From positions 1 to 6,992 of the forward strand of contig NZ_JACIYL010000173.1 in assembly GCF_014359955.1 (NCBI RefSeq): a stretch of DNA of 6,992 bases, written 5' to 3'. Positions 5,454-6,992 of this stretch are shown in pieces (position 1 is the first letter of the stretch; each line of letters begins with the position of its first letter). Both the position numbers and the translations under genes were made by a program. The stretch comes from Thermogutta sp. (GTDB lineage: Bacteria; Planctomycetota; Planctomycetia; Pirellulales; Thermoguttaceae). The notes beneath the pieces are model-generated. The model was not told the origin of the DNA. It ran no database searches and saw only the letters and a list, made by a program, of their open reading frames with translations.

Positions 5454-6992
5454 TCAGGCCCCGGCGGATTTCACGGCGCATCGCCAGTCCGCGGCGGCTG
5501 CGCCCACGTCGATATAGCAACGCCACCCGGTTCCCAGTTTATCCGGACCGGGTTCGACGGATTCAATGGTGGGCCCCTGCTGGCCATTCAAAAAGGCGAC
5601 GAGAAAGCTTCCGTCGGCGGGGCCACACAAGAGATACCAGGCGGTGGGGCTGTAACCGGAAAAGTACTGATTGCTGAGCCTCGGTTCCACCTCCAACGCG
5701 ATATTCAGGCCGGCGAAAGGATTACCGGCAGGGAGCTGGTCTCCGCCGGAGCGGTAAAGGTCGACACTGTTGAGCACCTGCCGGGCGGTCGCCTCCAGTT
5801 CGGGGGGCACCAAGAGCACGCGGGGCACCAGGTCCAGAGGGAGTCCATCGGCGTCTGTTTGCTTGCGTAAAGCCGCAATCGCTTCGGCAAGGCTGGTGAC
5901 GCTGAGCACCGATCCCGCACCGGTGAGAAGATTGCCGTGAGTACTGGAGAAAAAGCTGGCCGGGTTGTTGAGGAGAATCGAATAGACCAGGTCGGCCACT
6001 TTCCGGGCGGCAGCCCGACCGAAGATCGTGGGAATCTGGTCGAGAATCGAAATATCATCATTGATGATGTGCTGGCGGTCCAGCATCAGCATTTTTCCGT
6101 AAGTTTCCACACGGTAACTGATCGTTTCCTCCCCGATATACGCATGCTTGATTTCACCACCAGGGGCCAGCTCTTCCAGCTTGAAATCGCCGGTTAAGCG
6201 AACACCCGTGTGATCCTTGAAATCCTTGGCCGTGACAACGCGGGCGAACGCTCTCCAGGTGGCGGGGGCTTGCTGGTATGCATCGAGGGCGATTTTGTTG
6301 GCCGCCAGCCCGAGGGCCACCGGGAGGTCCGTGGTGGAAAAAGCCGCCTTGATCACTTCATTCGTCCCGTGGGGGACGTATCCCAAATGCATCTGGCAGG
6401 CCACACTGCAGAGATCAAGGGCAGTCCGCGGCTGGTAGTGAGTGCTGGCTGTCATAACCTCCGGCCCAAATACTTTTTCCGCCAGAGATTCTCGCCCCAG
6501 AAGTTTCAGGGTGGCAGCTGCCAGAATTGACGTGGGTGAGCCGCTGGATCTGCTGGGGGTTACAGGCCCAATTACCGGCCGGTGGCTTCGCAGCTCGGCG
6601 ACAGCCTTCGCGGCTTCAGGCGGCCAGTGGTTTTGGAGGGCTTGTCTGAAAGTGCCTACGTCATCTCCGCAAGCGGAGAGCAGGTCCAGGACATACTTCG
6701 CCTCAATTGAGTCACTGGGGGCTTTGTTTTCCGGGGGGGTGGGTTGAGTGTGCATATCCTTCACTCCTGTGGCCAGCATAACCATAGCCTGTTTGTCCGC
6801 TCCCACTGGGACAACGGAAACTTCACGAAGTGTTCCACGCTCGATCAAAAAGGTGTCCGATTCAAGAGTGATTGTCCGTCCGTTCACCGTTACTGTGGCT
6901 CCGGGGTCCAGCCGCCGGTATTCGGTGGCCTCGACCCCCATACTGGCTTGCAACGGGACAGCGTCCTTGAGAAGGGCAATGACCACCTGGCC
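5454..6992 (-). CDS. Prohead protease / major capsid protein fusion (5' end outside window)
   Basis: The frame is open to the right edge, so the N-terminus is missing; 512 residues are visible, and the GTG at 6986 is probably not the true start. Numbering from that GTG, residues 1-70 look like the C-terminal part of an HK97-type (S78-like) prohead protease. They have LQASMGV, with Ser15 as likely catalytic serine, and LREVSVVPVGAD, where Glu55 matches a conserved position. Residues about 75-170 are a hydrophilic then helical linker, perhaps a scaffold or delta-like domain. Residues about 175-510 look like a major capsid protein of the Mu gpT-like type. The protein would form and mature the phage head. 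A terminator follows 32 bp downstream, so this is the last gene of its operon. The protease assignment is stronger than the precise capsid family. Confidence 0.82.
   Translation of the reverse strand, partial: GQVVIALLKDAVPLQASMGVEATEYRRLDPGATVTVNGRTITLESDTFLIERGTLREVSVVPVGADKQAMVMLATGVKDMHTQPTPPENKAPSDSIEAKYVLDLLSACGDDVGTFRQALQNHWPPEAAKAVAELRSHRPVIGPVTPSRSSGSPTSILAAATLKLLGRESLAEKVFGPEVMTASTHYQPRTALDLCSVACQMHLGYVPHGTNEVIKAAFSTTDLPVALGLAANKIALDAYQQAPATWRAFARVVTAKDFKDHTGVRLTGDFKLEELAPGGEIKHAYIGEETISYRVETYGKMLMLDRQHIINDDISILDQIPTIFGRAAARKVADLVYSILLNNPASFFSSTHGNLLTGAGSVLSVTSLAEAIAALRKQTDADGLPLDLVPRVLLVPPELEATARQVLNSVDLYRSGGDQLPAGNPFAGLNIALEVEPRLSNQYFSGYSPTAWYLLCGPADGSFLVAFLNGQQGPTIESVEPGPDKLGTGWRCYIDVGAAAADWRCAVKSAGA
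6764..6768 (-). promoter_or_regulatory. Internal ribosome binding site within the protease-capsid fusion
   Basis: AGGAG on the - strand lies 8 nt before an in-frame ATG at 6755 (residue 78 from the GTG). The ATG falls exactly between the protease part and the linker-capsid part. Starting there would give a 433-residue scaffold-capsid protein without protease. Confidence 0.45.

Larger units (their letters stand above)
3831..6992 (-). mobile_element. Left end of a tRNA-Ser-integrated phage-like element (prophage or capsid-encoding satellite), continues past the right edge
   Basis: A tyrosine recombinase gene abuts and overlaps the 3' half of tRNA-Ser, and a prohead protease/major capsid fusion gene follows it. 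Together these mark an integrated element with its left boundary in the tRNA. Both genes read towards the tRNA. The right attachment site, expected as a copy of the tRNA 3' end, is not seen in the window. Whether the element is a complete prophage, a remnant or a satellite is open. Confidence 0.85.

Overview
The window looks like a chromosomal segment of a moderately GC-rich bacterium, most probably a planctomycete. The clues are a compact RpoD-type sigma factor without region 1.1, host genes that lack a Shine-Dalgarno sequence, a tRNA without an encoded CCA end, and two mobile-element proteins (a long-tailed tyrosine recombinase and a prohead protease/major capsid fusion) of kinds I associate with planctomycete genomes. 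The phylum is an inference from gene style and was not tested by any search.

Left part (1-3262), host core genes. sucC and sucD lie in order on the + strand and encode the beta and alpha subunits of succinyl-CoA synthetase, the TCA-cycle enzyme that makes ATP or GTP from succinyl-CoA. They are separated by a 117-bp gap that can fold into a hairpin. Convergent to them, after 65 bp, is a sigma-70 family gene on the - strand.

Middle part (3263-3865). About 515 bp without a convincing gene separates the sigma factor start from a complete tRNA-Ser(GCU) on the + strand. This gap holds several inverted repeats, including a nested palindrome that ends 7 bp before the tRNA.

Right part (3831-6992), the left end of an integrated element. 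A tyrosine recombinase gene on the - strand runs into the tRNA from its 3' side: its last codons and stop codon are the antisense of the T-arm and variable arm. This is the usual arrangement of an element integrated into a tRNA 3' end, and it places the left attachment site inside the tRNA. Next inward is a strong rho-independent terminator, then the end of a prohead protease/major capsid protein fusion gene whose start lies beyond the right edge. The element therefore carries phage-type capsid genes, and its other end is not in the window. No tail gene lies between the capsid gene and the attachment site, so a capsid-forming satellite or a prophage with an unusual gene order are both possible. 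The visible window cannot separate them.
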